Source: Ardenticatenales bacterium
GTDB lineage: Bacteria; Chloroflexota; Anaerolineae; Ardenticatenales; Ardenticatenaceae
DNA: 6,991 nt
Direction: 5' to 3'
NCBI GenBank assembly: GCA_013812995.1
Contig: JACCSL010000329.1
Coordinates: 1-6,991 of the forward strand
A model generated the notes under the pieces. The model saw only the letters and a program-made list of their open reading frames with translations, did no database searches and was not told the DNA's origin. The translations under genes and the position numbers were made by a program. Positions 1 through 6,587 of the stretch are shown piece after piece; within the stretch, counting starts at the first letter, position 1, and every line of letters begins with the position of its first letter.

Positions 1-40
1 GCAGAGTATCCCATAATAATTTACTTTTTAGCACTTTCGT

Positions 41-175
41 TTACGCGAAACCAGAGTGATAGAGCTGTTCGGAGAGCAATTTGACGAGTTCGGTAGAGAG
101 AGAAACGGTGAGAATCCCCGCCTCTTCTCCGATGGTGGAGAGGGTCTCCGACAACAAGCCCTGTGTGCGTCTCAT
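41..175 (-). pseudogene. Short reverse-strand ORF resembling the first residues of a GHKL-type ATPase
   Basis: The frame reads leftward from an ATG at 175-173 to a TAA at 43-41, giving 44 residues. A good Shine-Dalgarno (AAAGGA, complement of 183-188) lies 7 bases upstream of this ATG; an earlier in-frame ATG at 217-215 would give 58 residues but has no clear ribosome site. The C-terminal half (VSLSTELVKLLSEQLYHS) resembles, from memory, the helix that opens the ATP-binding domain of HSP90/HATPase_c_3-like proteins, where it is normally followed by a Pro and an E-E-L-x-x-N ATP-binding helix. Here it runs into GFA-stop and AT-rich DNA, and no other frame in the remaining 40 bases resumes the domain. 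It may be a truncated gene remnant or a genuine microprotein. A ribbon-helix-helix strand is a weaker alternative, because the required helices are absent. It could also be a chance frame. Confidence 0.3.
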
Positions 176-262
176 GGTGGCGTCCTTTGCCTGCATCTCT
201 GGCTGAGTTTGATCCATTCTACTATCAAGGTGCGACGAGGGGCGAAAATGGTTTTGAGGCAA

Positions 263-290
263 TGGACCGTTCGCGCCCCCGTGGTAGAAT
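263..290 (+). promoter_or_regulatory. Candidate sigma70-type promoter for polA
   Basis: A -35-like TGGACC at 263-268 (4 of 6 matches to TTGACA) and a -10-like TAGAAT at 285-290 (5 of 6 matches to TATAAT) are separated by 16 bases. Transcription would start near 297, leaving a leader of about 30 bases before the polA start. The site lies upstream of both possible starts of the short reverse-strand ORF, so it would be the forward half of a divergent region. It is a pattern match only. Confidence 0.4.
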
Positions 291-314
291 CTCTTATCCC
301 ACAGAGCAAGAAGC

Positions 315-320
315 GAAGGA
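315..320 (+). promoter_or_regulatory. Ribosome binding site of polA
   Basis: GAAGGA ends 6 bases before the ATG at 327. This spacing supports that start over other upstream forward ATGs, which lie in different frames. The protein beginning there opens with the typical Pol I N-terminus, a short hydrophobic strand leading to LLDGHSLAYRA. Confidence 0.7.
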
Positions 321-326
321 TGAGTC

Positions 327-3110
327 ATGGCAAAACTGGTGTTGTTGGATGGACATTCTCTGGCATACCGCGCCTACCACGCGCTACCGGAGGAGATGGC
401 AACGACGAGCGGTGAGCAGACCAATGCCACCTTTGGCTTCACCTCCATGCTGCTGGAGGTGCTGGAGCGGGAGAAGCCGGAGTACATCGCGGTGGCGTTT
501 GACCTGGGGAAAACCTGGCGGCACGAGCGCTATGTGGAGTACAAGGGCCATCGACTCAAGGCCCCCGACGGGATGCATGACCAGATGAGGCGCATCCAGG
601 AGATGGTACGCACCTTCAATATTCCTATCTTCACTGCAGCGGGCTGGGAGGCAGATGATGTGCTCGGCACGCTGGCGCGGCAGGCAGAGGAGCAGGGCGC
701 GGATGTCGTGATCGTCACGGGCGACACCGATGCCCACCAGCTCGTCACCGAGCATGTGTATGCCCAGACAAGCGGCTTTCGCTTCAGGGAGTTTACCACC
801 TACGACCCGGATGCTATCCGGGCCAAATACGAGTTGGACCCGCGCCAGTTGATCGACTATAAAGCACTTCTGGGGGATACGAGCGACAATATTCCTGGTG
901 TAGCGGGGGTGGGGAAGAAAACTGCGACAACGCTTGTCCAGCAGTATAGCTCTCTGGAGGGGATCTATGAGCATCTTTCCGAGATCAAGGGTGCGATGCA
1001 GAAGCGGCTGGAGGCGGGACGAACCGAGGCCTTCCTGAGCAAGGAACTGGTGACCATCGACCAGTACGTGCCCGAGATCAGCCTCGATCTGGAGGCGTGC
1101 CGCACGCGCGACTTTGACCGCCGCGCCGTCCTGACCCTTTTCCGCGCGTTACAGTTCACCTCGCTGATCGAGCGTATCCCCGAGGCGGAGCGTGAGAGCC
1201 CGCCACCCCCGTCCCTGCAACCCGAGATCAAGACACACTACTGCCTCGTCGCCGGTCGGGCAGAGCTGGACACCCTGGGGCGTGCCATCGCCGCCGCCGA
1301 GGCAGTCACGCTGGACACGGAGACGGACAGCCTGGACGCGATTCGAGCCAACCTTGTGGGACTTGCCATCGGGGTGGGACCGGGCACAGGCTACTATCTG
1401 CCCCTGGGTCACCGTGCTGCGCTGCCAGAAGGGCAGCTGAGCCTGGATCAGGAACCCCCCACGAATCCGCACAATCTTTCTCTGGATGAGGTGCGAGAGT
1501 GGCTCAACCCGCTCCTGGCGCGCCCTGGCCTACAGATTTACATGCACCACGCCAAGTTCGACCTGGAGGTGCTGCTATGCCACGGTTTCGTCATTCCGGC
1601 TGTGCATCACGACACAATGCTCGCGGCGTGGCTCATCAATCCTGGTTTCTCTCAACATCAGGGTCTCAAAGAGCTGGCGCGGACCCTGCTGGGCGTCGAG
1701 ATGACGGAGATTACGGAGCTGATCGGGAAGAAGGGGAAAAATCAGATCACGATGGACCTCGTGCCCGTCGAAAAAGCCTTCCCCTATGCCTGCGCCGACG
1801 TGGACATGACCAGCCGCCTCGTTCCACTGCAAGTGCCACAACTCAAAGAAATGGCGCTCTACGATATCTTCCATGATGTCGATATGCCTCTGGTGAGTGT
1901 CCTGGTGACGATGGAACGACATGGCGTTGCCTTCGACCCGGCCGCGCTGAACGAGGTGCGTGAGCGACTCCACGCACGGATGGGCGAAGTCGAGCAGGCG
2001 ATCTACGGCCATGTGGGCTACGAGTTCAACATCAACTCCACCCATCAACTCTCGGAGGTGCTCTTCGACAAGCTTGGGCTGGACAAGCGCAAGAGCAGCA
2101 AGACCAAACATGGACACTACTCCACCGCGGTCAACGTGTTGGAGGCGCTTGAGGGGGAGCACGAGATTATCCCGCTGCTCATGGAACATCGCACCATGCA
2201 GAAACTCCTCTCAACCTATGTGGACCAGCTCCCCACGATGATCAACCCCGATACACACCGCATTCACACCGACTTCTCCCAGACATCGGCGGAAACGGGA
2301 CGCTTGGCCTCGCTGAAGCCCAATTTACAAAATATTCCCATCCGCACTGACATAGGCCGCGAGATTCGTGGTGCCTTCATCGCGCCGCCGGGCGAATACC
2401 TGCTCTCCATCGACTACTCGCAGATCGAGCTGCGCGTCCTGGCCCACCTCAGCGAGGACGCAGCCATGATCGAGGCATTCCAGCGCGGCGAGGACATCCA
2501 TGCCGCCACCGCCACGCGCCTCTTCCACATCTCGCTCACGGAGGTGACGAAGGATCAGCGGCGAATTGCCAAAATTATTAACTATGGGCTCCTCTTCGGC
2601 ATGAGCGCCTTCCGCCTCGCCCGTGAGGCAAGCCTTTCCTATGCTGAGGCGGACGAGGTACTTCATGGGTACTTCCGCAGTTTCCCTGCCATCCAGGGCT
2701 ACCTCGACGGTATCATCTCAGAGGTCATCCAGAAGGGGTACGCGGAAACCATCATGGGGCGGCGGCGCTACTTCCGCGTGCTTCAGGAGAACCCCAACTC
2801 CAACACGGGGCGCGCCGAGGAGCGCGCCGCCAAGAACCACCCCATCCAGGGCAGCGCCGCCGAGATCATCAAGGTGGCGATGATCCGCATCCACGACGCG
2901 CTGCACAAGCGCGGCCTTCACACGCGCATGGTGCTTCAGGTCCATGACGAGTTGCTCTTCGAGGTGCCGGAGGCGGAACTCCAGGAGGCCGTTGCCCTCA
3001 TCACCTCCATCATGACCAGCGCCATGACCCTCAAGGTTCCGCTCCAGGTAGATGCCAAGGTTGGCCTGAACTGGCAGGAGATGGAATCCATTGAGGAGTT
3101 TTTGGAGTAG
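327..3110 (+). CDS. polA: DNA polymerase I, three-domain with intact proofreading site
   Basis: Repair and Okazaki-fragment polymerase, 927 residues, the normal full length. The 5'-nuclease domain (about 1-285) retains the metal-binding acids D8, D59, E108, D110, D111, D133, D135, D184 and D187, with the GDTSDNIPG motif and helix-hairpin-helix. A Pro-rich linker (about 288-300) leads to the 3'-5' exonuclease (about 305-505), with D330/E332, D412 in KFD, and Y487/D491, all present. Many family A polymerases have lost this set; here proofreading should work. The polymerase domain (about 510-927) has TGRLAS (R659), motif A DYSQIELR (D696, E701), the O-helix R745/K749/Y753, Q841, and motif C HDE (873-875). 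At the E. coli Phe762 position this enzyme has Tyr753, and at the Tyr766 position Phe757. Tyr at the first site is known from T7 and Taq mutants to relax discrimination against dideoxynucleotides. No truncation or frameshift is visible. The next gene begins 72 bases later. Confidence 0.98.
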   Translation: MAKLVLLDGHSLAYRAYHALPEEMATTSGEQTNATFGFTSMLLEVLEREKPEYIAVAFDLGKTWRHERYVEYKGHRLKAPDGMHDQMRRIQEMVRTFNIPIFTAAGWEADDVLGTLARQAEEQGADVVIVTGDTDAHQLVTEHVYAQTSGFRFREFTTYDPDAIRAKYELDPRQLIDYKALLGDTSDNIPGVAGVGKKTATTLVQQYSSLEGIYEHLSEIKGAMQKRLEAGRTEAFLSKELVTIDQYVPEISLDLEACRTRDFDRRAVLTLFRALQFTSLIERIPEAERESPPPPSLQPEIKTHYCLVAGRAELDTLGRAIAAAEAVTLDTETDSLDAIRANLVGLAIGVGPGTGYYLPLGHRAALPEGQLSLDQEPPTNPHNLSLDEVREWLNPLLARPGLQIYMHHAKFDLEVLLCHGFVIPAVHHDTMLAAWLINPGFSQHQGLKELARTLLGVEMTEITELIGKKGKNQITMDLVPVEKAFPYACADVDMTSRLVPLQVPQLKEMALYDIFHDVDMPLVSVLVTMERHGVAFDPAALNEVRERLHARMGEVEQAIYGHVGYEFNINSTHQLSEVLFDKLGLDKRKSSKTKHGHYSTAVNVLEALEGEHEIIPLLMEHRTMQKLLSTYVDQLPTMINPDTHRIHTDFSQTSAETGRLASLKPNLQNIPIRTDIGREIRGAFIAPPGEYLLSIDYSQIELRVLAHLSEDAAMIEAFQRGEDIHAATATRLFHISLTEVTKDQRRIAKIINYGLLFGMSAFRLAREASLSYAEADEVLHGYFRSFPAIQGYLDGIISEVIQKGYAETIMGRRRYFRVLQENPNSNTGRAEERAAKNHPIQGSAAEIIKVAMIRIHDALHKRGLHTRMVLQVHDELLFEVPEAELQEAVALITSIMTSAMTLKVPLQVDAKVGLNWQEMESIEEFLE

Positions 3111-3182
3111 CCCCCTCTCTTGCATCTGCGCACACTTGGCATTACCCTCATAGAAGCCCCGTGATGTGATAGAGGTTCGTTG

Positions 3183-3788
3183 ATGGCCCACACGCTGAAA
3201 CCCGTACTCCCAGGTGACGCCTTCTTTTTGCTCCGCCCCACGCCTGTCGAGGCGCGGGCGATGAGGATCGTTGCCATGCCCCTGAGCGCCGAGTTTGGCG
3301 GCGTCGTGGCGGATGAGTTTCACCTGACGTTGCAGCGGGCGAGCGGGATTGCGCCCCAATACTGGGAGCCGCTGCTGGGGGAACTGCACAGTGTCATGCA
3401 GAACTGCCGCCCCTTCAAGCTGGAAACGGTGGGGCTGTGGCGCTTCTTCAGCCAGTTCCGGCAGAACAATGCCCTGTTCTGGACCATGCGAACCACCCCT
3501 GCGTTGCTGGAGATGCGTCAATCCCTGGACACCGTGCTACTCAAGTACGGAGCCACCCTCTCCCCCTGGCCCCTGGCCGAGTGGAAACCTCATACCCTCG
3601 CGCTCCAGAACGTCCAGGGAATCCCGAGTGATCTATCGCTCCCACCGGGGATTCCTCGCCCCTCCTTTACTGTCCATGAGCTGTGGCTGAGTGTCTACCA
3701 GCCCTGGGGCGGCTTCGTGGACCATCCCATCATCATCTTCGACCCCGATGCTCAGGAAATGGATCCGCCGCCAACTACCCCCAGCTAG
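3183..3788 (+). CDS. 2H phosphoesterase / 2'-5' RNA ligase-like protein
   Basis: 201 residues, close to the usual length of the bacterial ligT/2'-5' RNA ligase-like group. Family members share two HxTx motifs whose histidines attack or form 2',3'-cyclic or 2'-5' phosphodiester bonds in RNA or small nucleotides. Motif one is clear: H47-L-T-L in EFHLTLQ, on a strand after a variable N-terminus. The second lies at the expected place, after W134-K-P, but reads H137-T-L-A, so Thr directly follows His instead of being two residues on. A hydrophobic strand (FTVHELWLSVYQ, 162-173) follows, as in the family, where it often forms the next beta strand. The C-terminus is Pro-rich. I chose ATG 3183, which has AGAGG at 3171-3175, 7 bases upstream; a TTG at 3180 is too close to it. 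No membrane segment is seen. The physiological substrate is unknown for most bacterial members, and I cannot name one here. Confidence 0.6.
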   Translation: MAHTLKPVLPGDAFFLLRPTPVEARAMRIVAMPLSAEFGGVVADEFHLTLQRASGIAPQYWEPLLGELHSVMQNCRPFKLETVGLWRFFSQFRQNNALFWTMRTTPALLEMRQSLDTVLLKYGATLSPWPLAEWKPHTLALQNVQGIPSDLSLPPGIPRPSFTVHELWLSVYQPWGGFVDHPIIIFDPDAQEMDPPPTTPS

Positions 3789-4061
3789 ACATGCTCTGCA
3801 AAGGCTTTTCTCCTGCGGCAACGGCGGGAGCTCTGGCGCAAGCCAGTCTACCACCATCAAGGTACTGATCGGGAATCTTACCGCCACCTTGAGCCGCACG
3901 CAGGTGCTTGGCTTCACACTCTGGCAAGAGCGCGGTAAACTCACGCATCGTATTTGATGACAAGATTTCAACCTTGCGCCAACGCTGTTTAGGCACCAAA
4001 ATCATCAGCGTGCGATTTCGTGATCCCCCATCCACAGCCAGGCCACCACGTAGGGCAGCGG

Positions 4062-4067
4062 TATAAA
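4062..4067 (+). promoter_or_regulatory. Possible -10 element ahead of the ATPase operon
   Basis: TATAAA at 4062-4067 would place a transcript start near 4074, about 16 bases ahead of the ATPase ATG. No good -35 hexamer is found 16-18 bases upstream, so an activator-dependent promoter or a chance match are both possible. Confidence 0.2.
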
Positions 4068-4078
4068 CGTCAGACCCC

Positions 4079-4084
4079 TTGGAG
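4079..4084 (+). promoter_or_regulatory. Ribosome binding site of the ParA/MinD-like gene
   Basis: TTGGAG ends 5 bases before the ATG at 4090. It fixes the start so that the protein begins MSKIISIHSF, directly into the P-loop strand as expected for this family. Confidence 0.6.
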
Positions 4085-4089
4085 AGCAT

Positions 4090-4845
4090 ATGTCAAAAAT
4101 CATCTCGATTCACTCCTTTCGAGGAGGAACAGGCAAATCCAACACAACGGCGAATGTGGCAACGCTCCTGGCAATGGAGGGTAAGCGCGTCGGTGTGATT
4201 GACACGGATATCCAGTCGCCAGGCATTCACGTTCTCTTCGGGCTGACCGAGGAGGACATGCGCCACTCGCTCAATGATTATTTGTGGGGCAAGTGTGACA
4301 TCAAACAGGCAGCTCATGATGTGACCGCCTCGCTCCGCGCCGCCATCCCCGGTAAGGTCTTCCTGATTCCGGCCAGTATCAAAGCAGGGGAGATCGCGCG
4401 GGTGCTGCGGGAAGGGTATGACCCTGGTCTGCTGAATGACGGCTTCCAGGATCTGGTCGAAGACCTGAGCCTGGATGTCTTGATGATCGATACTCATCCC
4501 GGTCTGAACGAAGAAACCCTGCTTTCCATTGCCATCTCCGATGCCCTGGCCGTGATCCTGCGCCCGGACCAGCAGGATTATCAGGGAACGGGGGTCACCG
4601 TCGAGGTGGCGCGCAAACTTGGTGTGCCACGCATGGTGCTCGTCGTCAACAAGGTTCCCTCCTCTTTTGACTTTGAGCGCATCCGTGCCCAGATGAAGCA
4701 GATTTACAACTGCGACGTTGCTGGCGTCATGCCACACTCCGACGAGATGATGACACTCGCGAGTGCTGGAATCTTTGCTCTGCGCTATCCCGAGCATCCC
4801 GTCACCCAAACCCTGAAAGAGATAGCAGCCCAGTTGATGGCCTAG
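4090..4845 (+). CDS. ParA/MinD-family P-loop ATPase with Arg-type signature residue
   Basis: 251 residues, a single-domain ATPase of the ParA/MinD (SIMIBI) class. Relatives dimerise around ATP and position plasmids, division inhibitors, flagella, pili or other cargo on DNA or membranes. The deviant Walker A is R11-G-G-T-G-K16-S17, followed by NTTAN. Walker A' is VIDTD (D38, D40), Walker B is LMIDTHPG (D134), and the base-recognition strand ends VVNK (187-188). Residue 11 is normally the signature lysine that reaches across the dimer to contact ATP; here it is Arg. The C-terminus (about 238-251) is not the basic amphipathic helix used by E. coli MinD to bind membrane, and no MinE, ParB or flagellar gene lies nearby, so I do not call it minD or parA. 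It is the first gene of a close-packed set with a winged-helix-like protein 28 bases downstream and a membrane protein next. Confidence 0.9.
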   Translation: MSKIISIHSFRGGTGKSNTTANVATLLAMEGKRVGVIDTDIQSPGIHVLFGLTEEDMRHSLNDYLWGKCDIKQAAHDVTASLRAAIPGKVFLIPASIKAGEIARVLREGYDPGLLNDGFQDLVEDLSLDVLMIDTHPGLNEETLLSIAISDALAVILRPDQQDYQGTGVTVEVARKLGVPRMVLVVNKVPSSFDFERIRAQMKQIYNCDVAGVMPHSDEMMTLASAGIFALRYPEHPVTQTLKEIAAQLMA

Positions 4846-4861
4846 ATCGCGAAACAAGCAC

Positions 4862-4870
4862 AAAGGGGGA
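4862..4870 (+). promoter_or_regulatory. Strong ribosome binding site of the winged-helix-like gene
   Basis: AAAGGGGGA ends 3 bases before the ATG at 4874; the AGGGG core lies slightly further. The site falls in the 28-base gap after the ATPase gene and supports independent translation of the small downstream protein and this start. Confidence 0.6.
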
Positions 4871-4873
4871 CTC

Positions 4874-5221
4874 ATGGGGCGAACAGCGCGGAGCAGAGCA
4901 GAGGAAGTCGGGATCACCCCACTGGATTTGCTGGACCTTCCTCTACCCTTGCGTAAATTGCTCATCCTGCTCTTGCGCCGAAGAGAGATGAGTTATGAAG
5001 AGTTGCAGGCGGCCACCACTCAGTTCGGCCCGGAGGAACGCCTCAATTCGACAGAATTAGAGGCGGCCCTGGCGGGGCTGATGGAGCGGGGATGGCTCCT
5101 TCGCCAGGGGGAGCACTACCGGGTCCATTTTCGTCGCCTGGATAGACATATTCCTGCCGAAAGTCTCTGGCGCACCGTCGAGCAGCCCAACCCGACAGCC
5201 CCGCCCCCCATAGACGACTAG
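4874..5221 (+). CDS. Small winged-helix-like protein, function unknown
   Basis: 115 residues. I do not recognise a named family, but the layout fits a winged helix. A hydrophobic helix (about 25-36, LPLRKLLILLLRR) leads to helix 2 starting at Ser40 (MSYEELQAA, 39-47), a helix 3 rich in Glu and Leu (about 59-71, ELEAALAGLMERG), and a hairpin wing at 73-88 (GWLLRQGEHYRVHFRR) with basic residues suited to DNA or to a protein partner. The tail after residue 100 is Pro-rich and probably unstructured. There is no signal peptide, and despite the leucine-rich stretch I see no true membrane helix, because Arg and Lys interrupt it. It lies between a ParA/MinD-like ATPase and an NTT-like membrane protein, 28 and 8 bases away. 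It may be the ATPase's DNA-binding or adaptor partner, as ParB-like or wHTH proteins are elsewhere, or a local repressor. Both roles are inference. Confidence 0.65.
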   Translation: MGRTARSRAEEVGITPLDLLDLPLPLRKLLILLLRRREMSYEELQAATTQFGPEERLNSTELEAALAGLMERGWLLRQGEHYRVHFRRLDRHIPAESLWRTVEQPNPTAPPPIDD

Positions 5222-5229
5222 GCCATTTT

Positions 5230-6585
5230 ATGCGCCCGGCACTCCTGATACGTCGTCTCAGTCGTCTTTTTCGCATCCGGGCAGGAGAGGGGGCTCTTGT
5301 CTTCTTGTTGGGCTTTCTTCTTATGGGCAATTCCTTTGCCCTGGAAGTCTCCGATGTTCTTGCCATCAGTGGCTTTTTAGATCAGGTGGGGCTTCAGGGG
5401 CTCCTTGTGGTCTGGGTGATCGATATGCTGTTGATCATCCTGACCGCAGGGCTCCAATCACTCGTGGTGGATCGCTTCCGGCGAACCCAGATTATGCAGT
5501 GGATGTGCCTGGTTCTGGCGCTGGTTTACCTGCTGCTGCGTTTCCTCTTTCTCATCCCCTCCCTGGCATGGCTGAACTACTCCCTGCTCTATCTGTTGAG
5601 CGATCAGCAGTGGCTCTTCTTCCCGCTGGTGTTCTGGGTGATGGCGAATGACATCTTCGATGTGGCCGGAGCCAAGCGCCTCTTTCCGCTCATCGCGGCA
5701 GGCGGGCTGCTGGGACGGGTGGCGGGGCTCCTGGTGGCGGCTGCCGCGCCGACAGTGTTTGGGTGGCTGGGCTACCCCAGCGCGGCCCTTTTGTCGGTCA
5801 ATAGCCTGATTTACCTGGGGCTTTTTTTTCTCATCTTGTGGAAGGTGCCCCGTACGGCGTTCCGCGACTCTTCCTACCACCGCCTGCCCATGCGCGAGAC
5901 GCTGGCCGAGGGGCAGGAATTCATCCGCAATGTCTCCTCGTTCAAATATCTGACCTTTTCCTTGGTTGCAATGGGACTGGCCCTGACTATTATTGAGTAT
6001 CACTTTCTGGCAGTTTCCCATGCGGCCTACGAGCAGGCGGATCGCTTTCAGACCTTCTACAGCCTGTACCGCCTGGGGGAGACCCTTCTGGCCGTTGCCA
6101 TTCAAGGGTTTATCACGAGCCGCCTGATTGATCGCATAAGTCTGAAAAACAGCTTCCTGCTCTTGCCAGCCACCTCTCTGGTAAGCATCACCTGGATGCT
6201 GGCGATTCCAGGGATCCTCAGTGGGACTGGTGGGCGACTGATTTCTCGACTTGTTATGAGTACAATAGATGAATCAGCCCGCAAAGCGTTCCAGGGTCTG
6301 GTACCCGAAGCACGGCGAGGGCGAGTCAGCATGTTCATGGACAGCTACCTCTTCGCCATTGGCACCATTTTGGGCTCTCTTATCCTAGCCGCCATCATCT
6401 TTATCGCCTCAAGGAACCCGGAACTGTCCTCCCCCAGAACCTACTTGATAGCAGCCTTTCTGGTAACACTGGGGGCGGTGGGGCTTGTGATCAAGATGCG
6501 GCAAAACTACGATATGAGTCTGCTCAATTGGAGGCTAACCCGGCGGCGACGGGGTACCAGCACTCTGGACAGATTGGATTTCTAG
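5230..6585 (+). CDS. Polytopic membrane protein, NTT (Npt1/Npt2)-like / MFS-type
   Basis: 451 residues with about 11-12 hydrophobic segments, near 21-38, 57-79, 89-109, 113-139, 153-174, 184-205, 239-262, 281-298, 306-328, 336-346 (weak), 371-394 and 405-423, split by a cytoplasmic loop at 206-237. The stretch around 137-162, VMANDIFDVAGAKRLFPL then a Gly-rich turn (GGLLGR), resembles the W-x-x-x-N-D-x-F...AKR-x-F/Y-P-L segment of ATP/ADP translocases. The stretch at 347-370 (DESARKAFQGLVPEARRGRV) resembles the loop before TM11 of that family and of related bacterial MFS proteins. Known NTT members exchange nucleotides in intracellular bacteria and plastids. Free-living bacterial relatives are often fused to HEAT or cyclic-nucleotide-binding domains and have no assigned substrate. 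This one has no such fusion and ends in a basic tail. The start follows the upstream stop by 8 bases with only TAGG as ribosome site, suggesting translational coupling. Nucleotide transport is not proven. Confidence 0.7.
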   Translation: MRPALLIRRLSRLFRIRAGEGALVFLLGFLLMGNSFALEVSDVLAISGFLDQVGLQGLLVVWVIDMLLIILTAGLQSLVVDRFRRTQIMQWMCLVLALVYLLLRFLFLIPSLAWLNYSLLYLLSDQQWLFFPLVFWVMANDIFDVAGAKRLFPLIAAGGLLGRVAGLLVAAAAPTVFGWLGYPSAALLSVNSLIYLGLFFLILWKVPRTAFRDSSYHRLPMRETLAEGQEFIRNVSSFKYLTFSLVAMGLALTIIEYHFLAVSHAAYEQADRFQTFYSLYRLGETLLAVAIQGFITSRLIDRISLKNSFLLLPATSLVSITWMLAIPGILSGTGGRLISRLVMSTIDESARKAFQGLVPEARRGRVSMFMDSYLFAIGTILGSLILAAIIFIASRNPELSSPRTYLIAAFLVTLGAVGLVIKMRQNYDMSLLNWRLTRRRRGTSTLDRLDF

Positions 6586-6587
6586 CC

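Larger units (their letters stand above)
3789..4089 (+). other. 300-base intergenic region without a supported gene
   Basis: No forward frame here has a credible start, ribosome site and family resemblance. A reverse frame is open across the whole stretch (4089 to 3775, 104 codons). Its ATG abuts the downstream gene's ATG within CATATG, it has no Shine-Dalgarno, and I recognise no domain. Visible structure includes a stem of 7 pairs (one G-T) with a 7-base loop at 3810-3830, lacking a T-run and so not a standard terminator, and a 6-base inverted repeat, ACGCTG 3982-3987 and CAGCGT 4006-4011, with an 18-base spacer. The latter might be an operator-like dyad or chance. The region probably carries the leader and promoter of the ATPase operon, or decayed coding DNA. 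Confidence 0.5.

Noticed and set aside
35..50. Hairpin TTTCGT/GCGAAA as terminator of the reverse-strand ORF
   Set aside because: The stem is only 6 pairs with a wobble, and no T-run follows in either direction.
1575..2189. 204-residue reverse-strand open frame within polA
   Set aside because: It lies wholly antisense to the exonuclease and polymerase domains of polA, is His-rich as expected for a shadow frame, and shows no family motif.
2718..3521. 267-residue reverse-strand open frame
   Set aside because: It is antisense to the polA 3' end and the 2H gene, which are both well supported. Its composition is that of a shadow frame, with no recognisable domain.
3810..3830. Rho-independent terminator after the 2H gene
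   Set aside because: The stem is reasonable (7 pairs, one G-T), but no T-run follows it on either strand.
4090..4845. Naming the ATPase minD or parA
   Set aside because: It lacks the MinD membrane-targeting tail, has Arg in place of the signature Lys, and has no minC, minE or parB neighbour.
4093..4965. 290-residue reverse-strand open frame
   Set aside because: It lies antisense to the ATPase gene, whose Walker motifs are clear; the reverse product shows no family motif.
5458..6105. 215-residue reverse-strand open frame, rich in Gln and Arg
   Set aside because: It mirrors the hydrophobic forward codons of the membrane protein (antisense of Leu/Ile/Val-rich DNA gives Gln/Lys/Glu-rich peptides), so it is a shadow.
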